A DNA stretch of 6,729 nt, taken from contig JAGQQZ010000101.1 in NCBI GenBank assembly GCA_020425915.1, forward strand, positions 1 through 6,729, read 5' to 3'. The notes below the pieces were generated by a model, which worked only from the letters and a program-made list of their open reading frames with translations, was not told the origin of the DNA and made no database searches. How positions within the stretch are numbered: the stretch's first letter is position 1; the number at the start of each line of letters is the position of its first letter. Below are positions 1 to 5,769 of the stretch, piece after piece. The position numbers were made by a program, and so were the translations under genes. The DNA is from Planctomycetota bacterium (GTDB taxonomy: Bacteria; Planctomycetota; UBA1135; UBA2386).

Positions 1-82
1 CCGACGTGAGAGCGACGGGGCGAACCAGCGGCGCGCCCTCGTTTCGCTTCGGAGCTCGAGCCGAGGAAGCTCTCGACACTCC

Positions 83-1072
83 TCACCGACGACCCACTCC
101 GTTCGCCGTCAGCACCTCCGCCAACACCGGTCCCAGCTTCTTTGCCAGGTTCTGGTTCGCGTACGCCACGAACCCCAGGTTCGTCGTCGTGTCGAGCGGC
201 CCGTCGAGCGGATCCCCGAACGGATCCGTCACGACACAGCCCGCCTCCGTCGCGACCAGCACCGTGCACAGGTCGTAGGGTCGACAGCACAGCGTGTCAG
301 CGTGACCGAGCGCCTCGTGCACCAGCGGTCGGATGTCGGCCACGAAACGATCACGCCCGAGTGCGAGTTCCGCGAGCTGTCCGCCCGAGGAGATGTACTG
401 ATCGGTGTAGACCTCGGCCTTGCCGTCGACCCAGCCGTCGAGCGCGCGGCGAAGGAACTCCTCCTCGATCCGCGCCGTCAGTTCCTTGCCGCCCTGGAAG
501 AAGTTGCAGATCGTCGCGAAACCGTGACGCAGCGTCGTCGCGGCGGACGGGCGCAGCGGCAGCTCGGTCGACGCTCCGGTGTTCGTGTCGATACGCCGTC
601 GCGTCGCGCCGCCGCCGCGGCTGGCGAACAGGTCTTCGACGATCGTCTGCCGGGTCGTCGGCAGCTCGCACATGACCGCGAGCTCGACCGAGGACAGGTG
701 CGTATCGGCGCCGCGTTCCGGTGCCACCGCAGCGAGGCTCCACGCGCTGCGCTTGTCGAACATCAGGCCGCGGGTTCCGTCGATCGGATCGACGATGATG
801 CGGGTGCGGGGATTCACTCCGAACGTCCGCCCCTCGGGAGGGAGACCTTCGGCGACGACGACGAACGACTCGTGTCGAGCCCACGCCTCGCAGTGGCCGA
901 GCAGCACGGCCTCGGCGTCGATGTCGATGCCGAAGATCGTGTCGCCATCGTCGTCGCGGACCTGCCGCGCCTGGTGCTCGAGATCTTGGCGAGCCATCGA
1001 AACGCGCAGCGCGTCGCGGACCGCATGCTGCATGGCGAGCAAGCGATCGAGCCAGGCACGGGAATGGTTCAC
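83..1072 (-). CDS. Inositol monophosphatase family protein
   Basis: A 329-residue protein of the Mg-dependent, Li-sensitive phosphatase family (inositol monophosphatase / CysQ / FBPase fold), probably cytosolic. Visible metal-site motifs are VVVAEG (E75), DPIDGT at 95-100 (D95, D98, T100) and a C-terminal YDLCTVLVATEAG (D267, E276) followed by VTDPFG. These correspond to E70, D90, D93 and D220 of human IMPase, so the enzyme looks catalytically complete. It is longer than the usual 260-270 residues. The extra length lies mainly around residues 150-225, before a YISSGGQLAELALGRDRF segment that replaces the canonical GSAAL..YVAAG region. The usual WD of the last motif is YD. The substrate cannot be told from sequence; sugar or inositol phosphates are possible. 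The start is GTG without a clear Shine-Dalgarno sequence, and the next in-frame alternative is ATG at residue 14. It diverges from the tRNA gene, only 35 bases away. Family is secure, substrate unknown. Confidence 0.88.
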   Translation of the reverse strand: MNHSRAWLDRLLAMQHAVRDALRVSMARQDLEHQARQVRDDDGDTIFGIDIDAEAVLLGHCEAWARHESFVVVAEGLPPEGRTFGVNPRTRIIVDPIDGTRGLMFDKRSAWSLAAVAPERGADTHLSSVELAVMCELPTTRQTIVEDLFASRGGGATRRRIDTNTGASTELPLRPSAATTLRHGFATICNFFQGGKELTARIEEEFLRRALDGWVDGKAEVYTDQYISSGGQLAELALGRDRFVADIRPLVHEALGHADTLCCRPYDLCTVLVATEAGCVVTDPFGDPLDGPLDTTTNLGFVAYANQNLAKKLGPVLAEVLTANGVGRR

Positions 1073-1096
1073 GACCAGAGCGTAGCGCGGTACGAT
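1068..1096 (+). promoter_or_regulatory. Sigma70-type promoter of the tRNA gene
   Basis: A -35 hexamer TTCACG (1068-1073) and a -10 hexamer TACGAT (1091-1096) are separated by exactly 17 bases. Each matches the consensus at 4 of 6 positions. Transcription would start near 1103, about five bases before the mature tRNA 5' end. The -35 box overlaps the GTG start codon of the divergent phosphatase gene. The call rests on motif match and position only. Confidence 0.45.
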
Positions 1097-1107
1097 TCTC
1101 GCCCCGC

Positions 1108-1181
1108 GGGTCCTTAGCTCAATTGGTTAGAGCTGCCGGCTCATACCCGGTCGGTTGCAGGTTCGAGTCCTGCAGGACCCA
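1108..1181 (+). tRNA. tRNA with CAT anticodon (elongator Met or Ile2)
   Basis: A complete 74-base cloverleaf. The acceptor stem GGGTCCT/AGGACCC (1108-1114 with 1174-1180) is perfect, with discriminator A1181. The D arm is GCTC/GAGC with GG in the loop. The anticodon stem is GCCGG/CCGGT, with one G-T pair, around loop CTCATAC; the anticodon is CAT at 1142-1144. The variable loop has five bases. The T arm is GCAGG/CCTGC with loop TTCGAGT. No CCA is encoded; the next bases are AAC, so CCA must be added enzymatically. An initiator tRNA is unlikely because position 1 pairs with 72 and the anticodon stem lacks the three G-C pairs next to the loop. Separating elongator Met from lysidine-modified Ile2 is harder. 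The C5-G68 and C6-G67 pairs and the CTTAGCTC start resemble Ile2, while T4-A69 resembles E. coli Met. I slightly favour Ile2. The yciH-like gene starts 16 bases downstream. Confidence 0.95.
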
Positions 1182-1197
1182 AACTCGATTCCAACCG

Positions 1198-1542
1198 ATG
1201 TCCCGAATCGTCTACGACTCCGCCCGCGGTCGCATGTGTCCCGACTGTCACAAGGTCGCGGCGCACTGCGTGTGTGCTCGCATCCGCGCCCAGTCCGTAC
1301 CGGAGGGCGATGGAGTCGTTCGCGTCCGACGAGAGGTCCGCAGCGGCAAGGAGCTCACGACCGCCTCCGGGATCCCGCTGGTCGCGGACGACCTCCGCAA
1401 GCTCGCGAAGGAGTGGAAGAAGAAGTGCGGCTCGGGTGGCAAGGCGAAGGACGGCGTCATCGAGATCCAGGGTGATCATCGCGACTTCGTCGTCGCGGAC
1501 CTCGAGAACCGCGGATATCGCGTCAAGCTGGCCGGCGGCTGA
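1198..1542 (+). CDS. yciH: YciH/SUI1-family translation initiation factor (eIF1-like)
   Basis: A 114-residue protein of the SUI1 fold, the family of eukaryotic and archaeal initiation factor 1 and bacterial YciH (E. coli YciH is 108 residues). The C-terminal half is nearly diagnostic: LAKEWKKKCGSGGKAKDG (69-86), then VIEIQGDHRD (87-96), ending in KLAGG. In eIF1 this face contacts the small ribosomal subunit and influences start-codon choice. The bacterial role is less settled; E. coli YciH is dispensable and has been linked to translational control under stress. The N-terminus carries a compact Cys/His cluster (C14, C17, H18, H23, C24, C26), possibly a zinc knuckle, which E. coli YciH lacks. 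The ATG at 1198 is chosen because a more upstream start would lie inside the tRNA and the family N-terminus aligns here. There is no Shine-Dalgarno sequence in the 16 bases between tRNA and ATG, so it is probably co-transcribed with the tRNA. Confidence 0.9.
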   Translation: MSRIVYDSARGRMCPDCHKVAAHCVCARIRAQSVPEGDGVVRVRREVRSGKELTTASGIPLVADDLRKLAKEWKKKCGSGGKAKDGVIEIQGDHRDFVVADLENRGYRVKLAGG

Positions 1543-1659
1543 GGCGAAGGAGTCGGGCGATCCTCCCCGATCGGCCTGTCGCGATAGGAAACCGTGCGAA
1601 ACCACCGCAGATCCTCCGCCCGGATTCCCGATAGGGAGACGTAGCTGACCCATGAGGCC

Positions 1660-1665
1660 GGAGGA
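1660..1665 (+). promoter_or_regulatory. Shine-Dalgarno site of the response regulator
   Basis: GGAGGA ends five bases before the ATG at 1671. It is the strongest ribosome binding site in the window and fixes the start of the response regulator. Most other genes here lack an obvious one. Confidence 0.8.
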
Positions 1666-1670
1666 ATCGA

Positions 1671-2066
1671 ATGCTGCGCGTGCTACTGGTTGAAGACAAC
1701 GACCTCGTCCGAGAGTCCGTGGCCGCGATGCTCGAGGTCATGGGTTGCCGGCCGATCCTCGCGACCGACGGACGATCGGTTCGGCGTGAACTCGGCGGCG
1801 AGCCGAACTTCGACATCGTCTTGACGGACATCTTCATGCCCGAGAGCGATGGCCTGGAGACGATCCGCGAGATCCGCAAGCAGTGGCCGGACATGCCGAT
1901 CGTCGCGATGTCCGGCGGCTCCGACCTGTTCCCCAACCCGGCGAGCTACCTCGAGGCCGCGCGGACGTTCGGTGCCGTCGAGGCGCTCAGCAAGCCGTTC
2001 GGGCTCGAAGAACTCCGCGCCGCGATCCTGCGTGCTCTGCCGGAAGCGCAGCTCGCCGAGGTCTGA
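1671..2066 (+). CDS. Single-domain response regulator (receiver domain only)
   Basis: A 131-residue CheY-like receiver protein without an output domain. The acidic pair is E8/D9 in VLLVEDND, the phospho-acceptor Asp is D53 in DIVLTDIFMPESDG, the conserved Ser/Thr is S81 in IVAMSGG, and the conserved Lys is K108 in ALSKPF. All active-site residues are present, so phosphorylation by a histidine kinase is expected. The loop after S81 is longer than in CheY (SDLFPNPASYLEAARTFG), as in many stand-alone receivers. No kinase gene is in the window, so the partner is unknown. The 128 bases upstream (1543-1670) hold no convincing promoter or riboswitch. It may be read from its own promoter or through from yciH. 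The gene ends inside a perfect hairpin that separates it from the convergent TPR gene. Confidence 0.93.
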   Translation: MLRVLLVEDNDLVRESVAAMLEVMGCRPILATDGRSVRRELGGEPNFDIVLTDIFMPESDGLETIREIRKQWPDMPIVAMSGGSDLFPNPASYLEAARTFGAVEALSKPFGLEELRAAILRALPEAQLAEV

Positions 2067-2075
2067 CGACCTCGG
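2056..2075. terminator. Perfect 8-bp hairpin between convergent genes, probable bidirectional terminator
   Basis: CCGAGGTC (2056-2063), loop TGAC (2064-2067), GACCTCGG (2068-2075). The loop contains the TGA stop of the response regulator, and the right arm ends directly against the stop codon (2076-2078) of the convergent TPR gene. It fills the whole gap between the two genes. Neither strand has a T-run after the stem, so it is not a classical intrinsic terminator. A competing 5-bp stem CTGAC/GTCAG (2063-2067 with 2075-2079) also exists. Confidence 0.5.
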
Positions 2076-2585
2076 TCAGGGTAACAGTTGGCGAAACCCG
2101 GGCTCGTCGCGCAGCGCGTCCAGGTCGCGCTCGTCGGCCAGCAGCCCGCGGAACTGCCCGTCGATCCCGCAGGCGAGGCTGACTTCGTCGAGCGCACGTT
2201 CGATCTCACCCGCGAGCGCCAGATAGCAGCCCAGGTTGAAGTGGCCGATCGCGGATCGATGGTCCCGGTCGACGAGTCGTTCCATGCAGCGGATCGCCCC
2301 CGGCAGATCGTCCGATCGCTTGCGGCACCACGCCTCGGTGACGTCGAACCAGTCGAGGTCGTTCTCGAACGGCTTCAGGTCGGCCAGTGCGGCGAGTGCA
2401 TCCGCGAACCGAGCGAGCTGGCTGCACGCCATGACCTTGACCTTGAGCGCGAACGGTCGCGCGCCCGGGGACTCGAGCAGTGGCTCCAGCTTGACCAGCG
2501 CATGCTCCGGACAGCCGAAGTCGAGCCAGGCCGCGGCTTCGACCGCGCGGCGCGCCAGGGAGCGAGGGACCTTGCCGACGTTCAA
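2076..2585 (-). CDS. TPR-repeat protein with end-of-group C-terminus
   Basis: A 169-residue, mostly alpha-helical protein, likely cytosolic, with no signal peptide or membrane segment. Helical pairs of TPR type run through it. The clearest repeat is at 111-143 (HFNLGCYLALAGEIERALDE), with weaker ones near 10-37, 43-70 and 77-108. The last 24 residues (LLADERDLDALRDEPGF) match the motif that often closes TPR arrays, in which a final helix pair ends in DL..LR..P.F..L. Such proteins serve as protein-binding scaffolds; the partner is unknown. The start at 2585 is TTG with no Shine-Dalgarno sequence. No in-frame ATG or GTG exists nearby, so the true N-terminus is uncertain. It lies 73 bases downstream of greA on the same strand and could be co-transcribed, although a strong hairpin ends greA. 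Confidence 0.75.
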   Translation of the reverse strand: MNVGKVPRSLARRAVEAAAWLDFGCPEHALVKLEPLLESPGARPFALKVKVMACSQLARFADALAALADLKPFENDLDWFDVTEAWCRKRSDDLPGAIRCMERLVDRDHRSAIGHFNLGCYLALAGEIERALDEVSLACGIDGQFRGLLADERDLDALRDEPGFRQLLP

Positions 2586-2658
2586 GCCGACAGTGTCGAG
2601 CCCATTCCCGGATCGGTCAAGTTGGCCGCGTGGGCCGGGTGTCGATGGCGGGCGACGA

Positions 2659-4845
2659 TCAGAGGATCGACTCGAACGAGTCGATCCGGATGTCGCGGTC
2701 GCCGCCCGTTCCGGGCAGCGTGCTCTCGTCGCCGACGCGTCGCCCGAGGAACGCGGCCGCGATCGGCGCGCGGTAGTTGATGATGTCTTCCGAGGTGCAG
2801 TCCCACGGACCGAGCAGTCGGTAGCTCGCCTTCTCGCCCGACTCCAGGTAGGTGAACGAGACCCGCATTCCCGGAGACACGACGTCGGTCGGCAATTCGA
2901 CGTCGTCGAGCCGCTTCGCCATCCGGAGTTCCCGGTCCATCTCCTGAGCGCGACCGGTCAGGTTGCGCTGCTCCTCCATCGCGGCTTCCCACTCGCTGTT
3001 CTCACTGAGGTCACCGAGCGAGGCCGCGTTGCCGATCGCCTTCGAGTTGGCCGGGATCTTCTCGTCGACGAGGACACGGTAATCTTCCTTCTGGCGGGCG
3101 AGTCCAGCGCTGGTGACGTAGATCGAGTTCTTCTCTTCCCAGAACGGCGTCTCGGGCGCGCGCGTCAGGTCCGGGAACTTGTCGGCGACCGCGCGGAGCA
3201 CCGCGTCCATGACCTCCTGCGGGAAGTCGTCACCGGCGCGTTCCGCGATCTGCAGGTAGGCGGCGAGGTTGTCGCGATCGATGTTGTCGAAGCAGCGGCT
3301 GAGCAACGCGCGCCGCCCGGTGAGCAGGCTCGTGAGGCGCGTGCGGATCCGGTTCTTCAGCGAGTCACCCTTCCGTTCGGCGGACACGACGCGCGTCAGG
3401 GTCATCAACACGCGGCCGACGGTGATGATCTCCGGCCGATTCTCGTATTCGTCGAACAGACCTTCTGCGTACAGGCGCCCGAGCTGGAACAAGAGCATCG
3501 GGTGACGTCGCGGATACGGCGCGACCTTGTCCCACACTGGCGCCAGCTTGCTGGCCTGCTTGTGCTCGTGGAGTTCGTCGACGAGCGCCTCGAGCACGCT
3601 GGCCGGGCAGTCCATGATCGCGGCGATGCAGCGGTCGGCCCAGTCGTCGCCGAACGCTTTCGGCAGCAGCGTCACCGCGTGCTCCTTCGACTTCTGCGTG
3701 GTCAGCTCGTCGAGTGCGCGGAGGTTGACCTCGTCGGAGCCCTCCTTCGAGAGCAGCGCTCGAGTTTCCTCGGCTGCCGACTTCGAGACCGGAGTGCCGT
3801 GTTGCTCGAGGAACACGATGCCGTCGAGCAGGTTCGCGTGCGACTCGTTGCCCTTCTCGATCGCTTGGTCGACGCGGTTGGAGGCGAGCCCGAGGATGAC
3901 CTGCAGGGCGGTGGCGTCGAGTCCGCGCGCGATGTAGTCGCGGCACGTCGCGATCGCCTCGCCGAGGTCCCCCGCGTGCGTCAGCGAGCGTTCGGCCTCC
4001 TCGACGAGGCTGAGCGGCCGCTTGCGCAGCGTGAACGTCGGTCGCGTCGAGCTGCCGGTGATCTCGAGCCACGGGTCGTTCGCGGCGGCGGTCTTCGCGC
4101 GCTTCCAGAACGACGCCCACTTCTTCTGCGGGATGACCGACGGCGACAGCTCCGACTTGATCTGGGTGCTGTTGGCCTCGCCGCGGTAGACCGAGAGCGC
4201 CTTGCGAATCAGCACGGCGGGCTCTTCCTTCGCCATGCGCTCGAGTTCGTCGGGACTGCGGAGGCGCATCGCACGGAGATCGTCCGCCGGCAGTGGGCGG
4301 AGGCTGTCGAGTGCACTCGACAGCGGGAACTCCTGGGTCCGGCCGTTCGCGAAGCGAACCGTCAGTTCACGCGATCCGGTGTCGAATCGCTCGATGATGC
4401 CCTCGCCCCAGCCCGCGCGGTGGTAGAGCACGTTGCCCTTCGTGTAGTGCCGCACGCGGTCGAACTTCTCGAACGCGTCGCTCGAGAGGTTCACGAGACT
4501 GATCCCACTCATCTCGAGCGCGAGTGGATACCAGTCTTCGTTTCCGTACTCGGCTTCGATGAGCTCGAACGATCGGTGCGCGAGGCTGTCACTCAGGGCT
4601 CCGCACTTCATCATCGTGGAGCACAGCGTGATCGCGTCGTCGCGACGACCGCTGTCGACGAGTGTGTCGACGGTTTGAGCCCCGAGCTTCGCGGCGAACC
4701 CGAGAGCGTCGTTGTCACACAACGCCTTCAGGCTGTCGCAGTAGGCGGAGACTTCGCCTGGGCTTTGGAGTGATTCCTGCCAGGCCTGCTGCAGGCCGTC
4801 GAGGTCCTGGGAACGAGCTAGCGAGAGGAGGTTCGTGTCGGACAA
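2659..4845 (-). CDS. greA: Long GreA-type transcription elongation factor with large N-terminal extension
   Basis: A 728-residue protein, or 754 from an alternative TTG at 4923. The last ~160 residues are a full GreA: a coiled-coil domain with tip motif ASLGDLSENSEWEAA, where D612 and E615 match E. coli D41 and E44 that hold catalytic Mg in the RNA polymerase secondary channel. An FKBP-like C-terminal domain follows from about residue 656 (ASYRLLG, INYRAPIAAAFLG). It should stimulate cleavage of backtracked RNA and rescue stalled polymerase. The rest is a helical extension containing, at about 131-186, a beta module with YHRAGWGEGIIERFD and LTVRFANGRTQEFP. Normal GreA has about 158 residues; chlamydial GreA is about 715 and has a similar layout. 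The start at 4845 is preferred because the 26 extra residues look non-coding and a weak -10-like TAGCAT (4892-4887, minus) lies between the two starts. Both starts are TTG without a Shine-Dalgarno sequence. Confidence 0.88.
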   Translation of the reverse strand: MSDTNLLSLARSQDLDGLQQAWQESLQSPGEVSAYCDSLKALCDNDALGFAAKLGAQTVDTLVDSGRRDDAITLCSTMMKCGALSDSLAHRSFELIEAEYGNEDWYPLALEMSGISLVNLSSDAFEKFDRVRHYTKGNVLYHRAGWGEGIIERFDTGSRELTVRFANGRTQEFPLSSALDSLRPLPADDLRAMRLRSPDELERMAKEEPAVLIRKALSVYRGEANSTQIKSELSPSVIPQKKWASFWKRAKTAAANDPWLEITGSSTRPTFTLRKRPLSLVEEAERSLTHAGDLGEAIATCRDYIARGLDATALQVILGLASNRVDQAIEKGNESHANLLDGIVFLEQHGTPVSKSAAEETRALLSKEGSDEVNLRALDELTTQKSKEHAVTLLPKAFGDDWADRCIAAIMDCPASVLEALVDELHEHKQASKLAPVWDKVAPYPRRHPMLLFQLGRLYAEGLFDEYENRPEIITVGRVLMTLTRVVSAERKGDSLKNRIRTRLTSLLTGRRALLSRCFDNIDRDNLAAYLQIAERAGDDFPQEVMDAVLRAVADKFPDLTRAPETPFWEEKNSIYVTSAGLARQKEDYRVLVDEKIPANSKAIGNAASLGDLSENSEWEAAMEEQRNLTGRAQEMDRELRMAKRLDDVELPTDVVSPGMRVSFTYLESGEKASYRLLGPWDCTSEDIINYRAPIAAAFLGRRVGDESTLPGTGGDRDIRIDSFESIL
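2664..2687 (-). terminator. Perfect 11-bp inverted repeat in the last codons of greA
   Basis: Arms GGATCGACTCG (2664-2674) and CGAGTCGATCC (2677-2687) are exact reverse complements with only AA between them. The repeat lies inside the coding sequence, ending just before the last sense codon and the TGA stop (2661-2659), and encodes the C-terminal residues IDSFESI. As RNA it would form a 10-bp stem with a four-base loop. No U-tract follows. It may act as a transcription terminator, an mRNA 3'-end stabiliser or a protein-binding palindrome; terminator is the best guess from position. Confidence 0.5.
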
Positions 4846-4958
4846 GGTGGGCGAAAGCGCGGTTCGGGCCGAAATCGGGGCTCGGGATGCTAGCGCGGAT
4901 ACCCGACCAGGACCACGCGCCAAGCGCCCAAAATGCCGTTCCCTCGGGATTCGTCCGA

Positions 4959-4973
4959 TCGGCCCGCGGCCGA
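4959..4973 (-). terminator. GC-rich 6-bp hairpin after the basic-tail gene
   Basis: TCGGCC (4959-4964) and GGCCGA (4968-4973) flank a three-base loop, five bases beyond the stop codon of the upstream minus-strand gene. A short T-run (plus-strand AAAA at 4930-4933) lies about 25 bases further, too far for a classical terminator. This is a weak candidate. Confidence 0.25.
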
Positions 4974-4978
4974 GCCCG

Positions 4979-5551
4979 TCAATCCGCGAGGCGGCTGATC
5001 AGATTCTGGGCGAACTCCGTCGTCGCCGACTCGTCGTAGGCGTCCAGCGGGATGTCGTCCAGGATCTCCTCGGGGGCGATCATGCACATGTAGAACTCCG
5101 CGCCGTACTGGCGACGGAACGCCCGGATCTTGCCCAGAGTGCCCTCATCGATGCGATCCGCGGCCTCGAGGACCACGGTCTTGCCCTCGCGCCCGCGGAC
5201 TCGGAGCACGATCATCGGGGCGTAGGCGGCGACCCGCTCGTCTTCGTAGCGGATCTCGAAGTGTCGGGGCGCGTGGCTGTGGGTCACGCCGGTCCGAGCG
5301 AGGATGTCGCAGACCTGCTGCTCGATTCGGGTGCTCAGGATCCGGCCACCGCAGCGCCCATAGGCCGTTCCGGCGGTCGCGCCGCCGCTGAGGAGGACTT
5401 CCTTGTCGTCCAGGTTGCTCGTGGCCCGCGGGATCGCGACCTCGGCGGAGGCCGCCGACTTCTTGCGCTTCGAGGCAGGCTTTCGGGTCCGAGCTCGCTT
5501 GGTGGTTTTCGTAGCGGCGGATTTGGACTTCGAAGCTGCTTTGGAGGCCAT
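4979..5551 (-). CDS. Histone-H1-like basic tail fused to a degenerate nuclease-like domain, unknown function
   Basis: A 190-residue protein. Residues 1-36 are a Lys/Ala/Ser/Thr/Arg-rich tail (ASKSKSAATKTTKRARTRK, then SKRKKSAA), like bacterial histone-H1-like and AlgP-type tails that bind nucleic acid. The remaining 150 residues form an alpha/beta domain. Order and spacing recall PD-(D/E)XK nuclease cores: a helix with E77 (RIEQQVCDILARTG), HSHAPRHFEIRY (91-102), a strand AYAPMIVLRV (110-119), a strand KTVVLEA (124-130), and a helix GKIRAFRRQYGAEFY (140-154). In a live nuclease APM would be PD and LEA would be ExK, so the site looks inactivated if the fold guess is right. The start at 5551 is chosen because the extended -10 promoter lies between it and an alternative TTG-type start at 5653, and the MASKAAS start suits such tails. 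No Shine-Dalgarno sequence is visible. It is probably upstream in the same transcript as greA. The fold is inference; the basic tail is plain. Confidence 0.75.
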   Translation of the reverse strand: MASKAASKSKSAATKTTKRARTRKPASKRKKSAASAEVAIPRATSNLDDKEVLLSGGATAGTAYGRCGGRILSTRIEQQVCDILARTGVTHSHAPRHFEIRYEDERVAAYAPMIVLRVRGREGKTVVLEAADRIDEGTLGKIRAFRRQYGAEFYMCMIAPEEILDDIPLDAYDESATTEFAQNLISRLAD

Positions 5552-5643
5552 GTGGTCGCTGGGAATGGTGGGGTGGAGAGCTGCGAGGACGGACCGCCGG
5601 AGCCGATCGACGGGAATGGAACGCCGTCCTGGGACGCGTGCGG

Positions 5644-5672
5644 ATTCTAGCACCGTCCCGAGCGGAGGGAAA
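5644..5672 (-). promoter_or_regulatory. Extended -10 promoter of the basic-tail gene
   Basis: Read on the minus strand, TGCTAGAAT (5652-5644) is an exact extended -10 pattern (TG, one base, then TAGAAT with 5 of 6 matches). A weak -35 TTTCCC lies at 5672-5667 with 17-base spacing. The predicted start near 5637 gives a leader of about 85 bases to the ATG at 5551. This is the best promoter in the 218-base divergent gap (5552-5769). I saw no convincing plus-strand promoter there for the PilT-like gene. Confidence 0.55.
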
Positions 5673-5761
5673 CCTGCTCCGGCGCGCCCTCAGGGGTCAA
5701 GTCGATGCGGTCTTGGTTCCGATGACACCGGCACACCGACACCGCACGCGGAACGAGGATC

Positions 5762-5768
5762 GGAGAGG
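5762..5768 (+). promoter_or_regulatory. Purine-rich ribosome binding site of the PilT-like gene
   Basis: GGAGAGG ends one base before the ATG at 5770, with its GGAG core four bases from it. Spacing is short, but this supports 5770 over an in-frame ATG at 5722, which has no such site and would add 16 residues without family resemblance. Confidence 0.5.
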
Positions 5769-5769
5769 T

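Noticed and set aside
1..82. Possible start of a further minus-strand gene (GTG at 76-74, 26 open codons to the edge) and a 5-bp stem GAGCT/AGCTC at 52-72
   Set aside because: Too short to judge. The translation is low-complexity, the purine-rich stretch overlaps the GTG, and the stem is weak with an 11-base loop.
302..1117. Plus-strand open frame of 271 codons over the phosphatase gene
   Set aside because: It is antisense to a gene with DPIDGT and other family motifs and runs into the tRNA. No family resemblance.
1142..1181. tRNA 3' end as an integration (attachment) site of a mobile element
   Set aside because: No repeat of the tRNA 3' end elsewhere in the window and no integrase gene.
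1543..1670. Leader of the response regulator: two GATAGG copies, a TCGGG/CCCGA stem (1553-1570) and a TCCC/GGGA stem as possible riboswitch or terminator
   Set aside because: The stems have 4-6 bp, no T-run follows, and no known riboswitch consensus could be matched.
2236..4773. Very long open frame on the plus strand antisense to greA, about 845 codons
   Set aside because: It is an artefact of high-GC codon bias in the gene on the other strand. Its translation is Arg/Val/Glu-rich without recognisable motifs, while the minus strand gives a clear GreA.
4887..4915. Possible promoter for greA on the minus strand (TAGCAT with a TGGTCC -35)
   Set aside because: Matches of 4/6 and 3/6 are too weak to list as a feature. 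Used only as minor support for the downstream TTG start.
5552..5769. Plus-strand promoter for the PilT-like gene, for example TTGGTT near 5713
   Set aside because: No acceptable -10 at 16-18 bases and no -24/-12 pattern seen.
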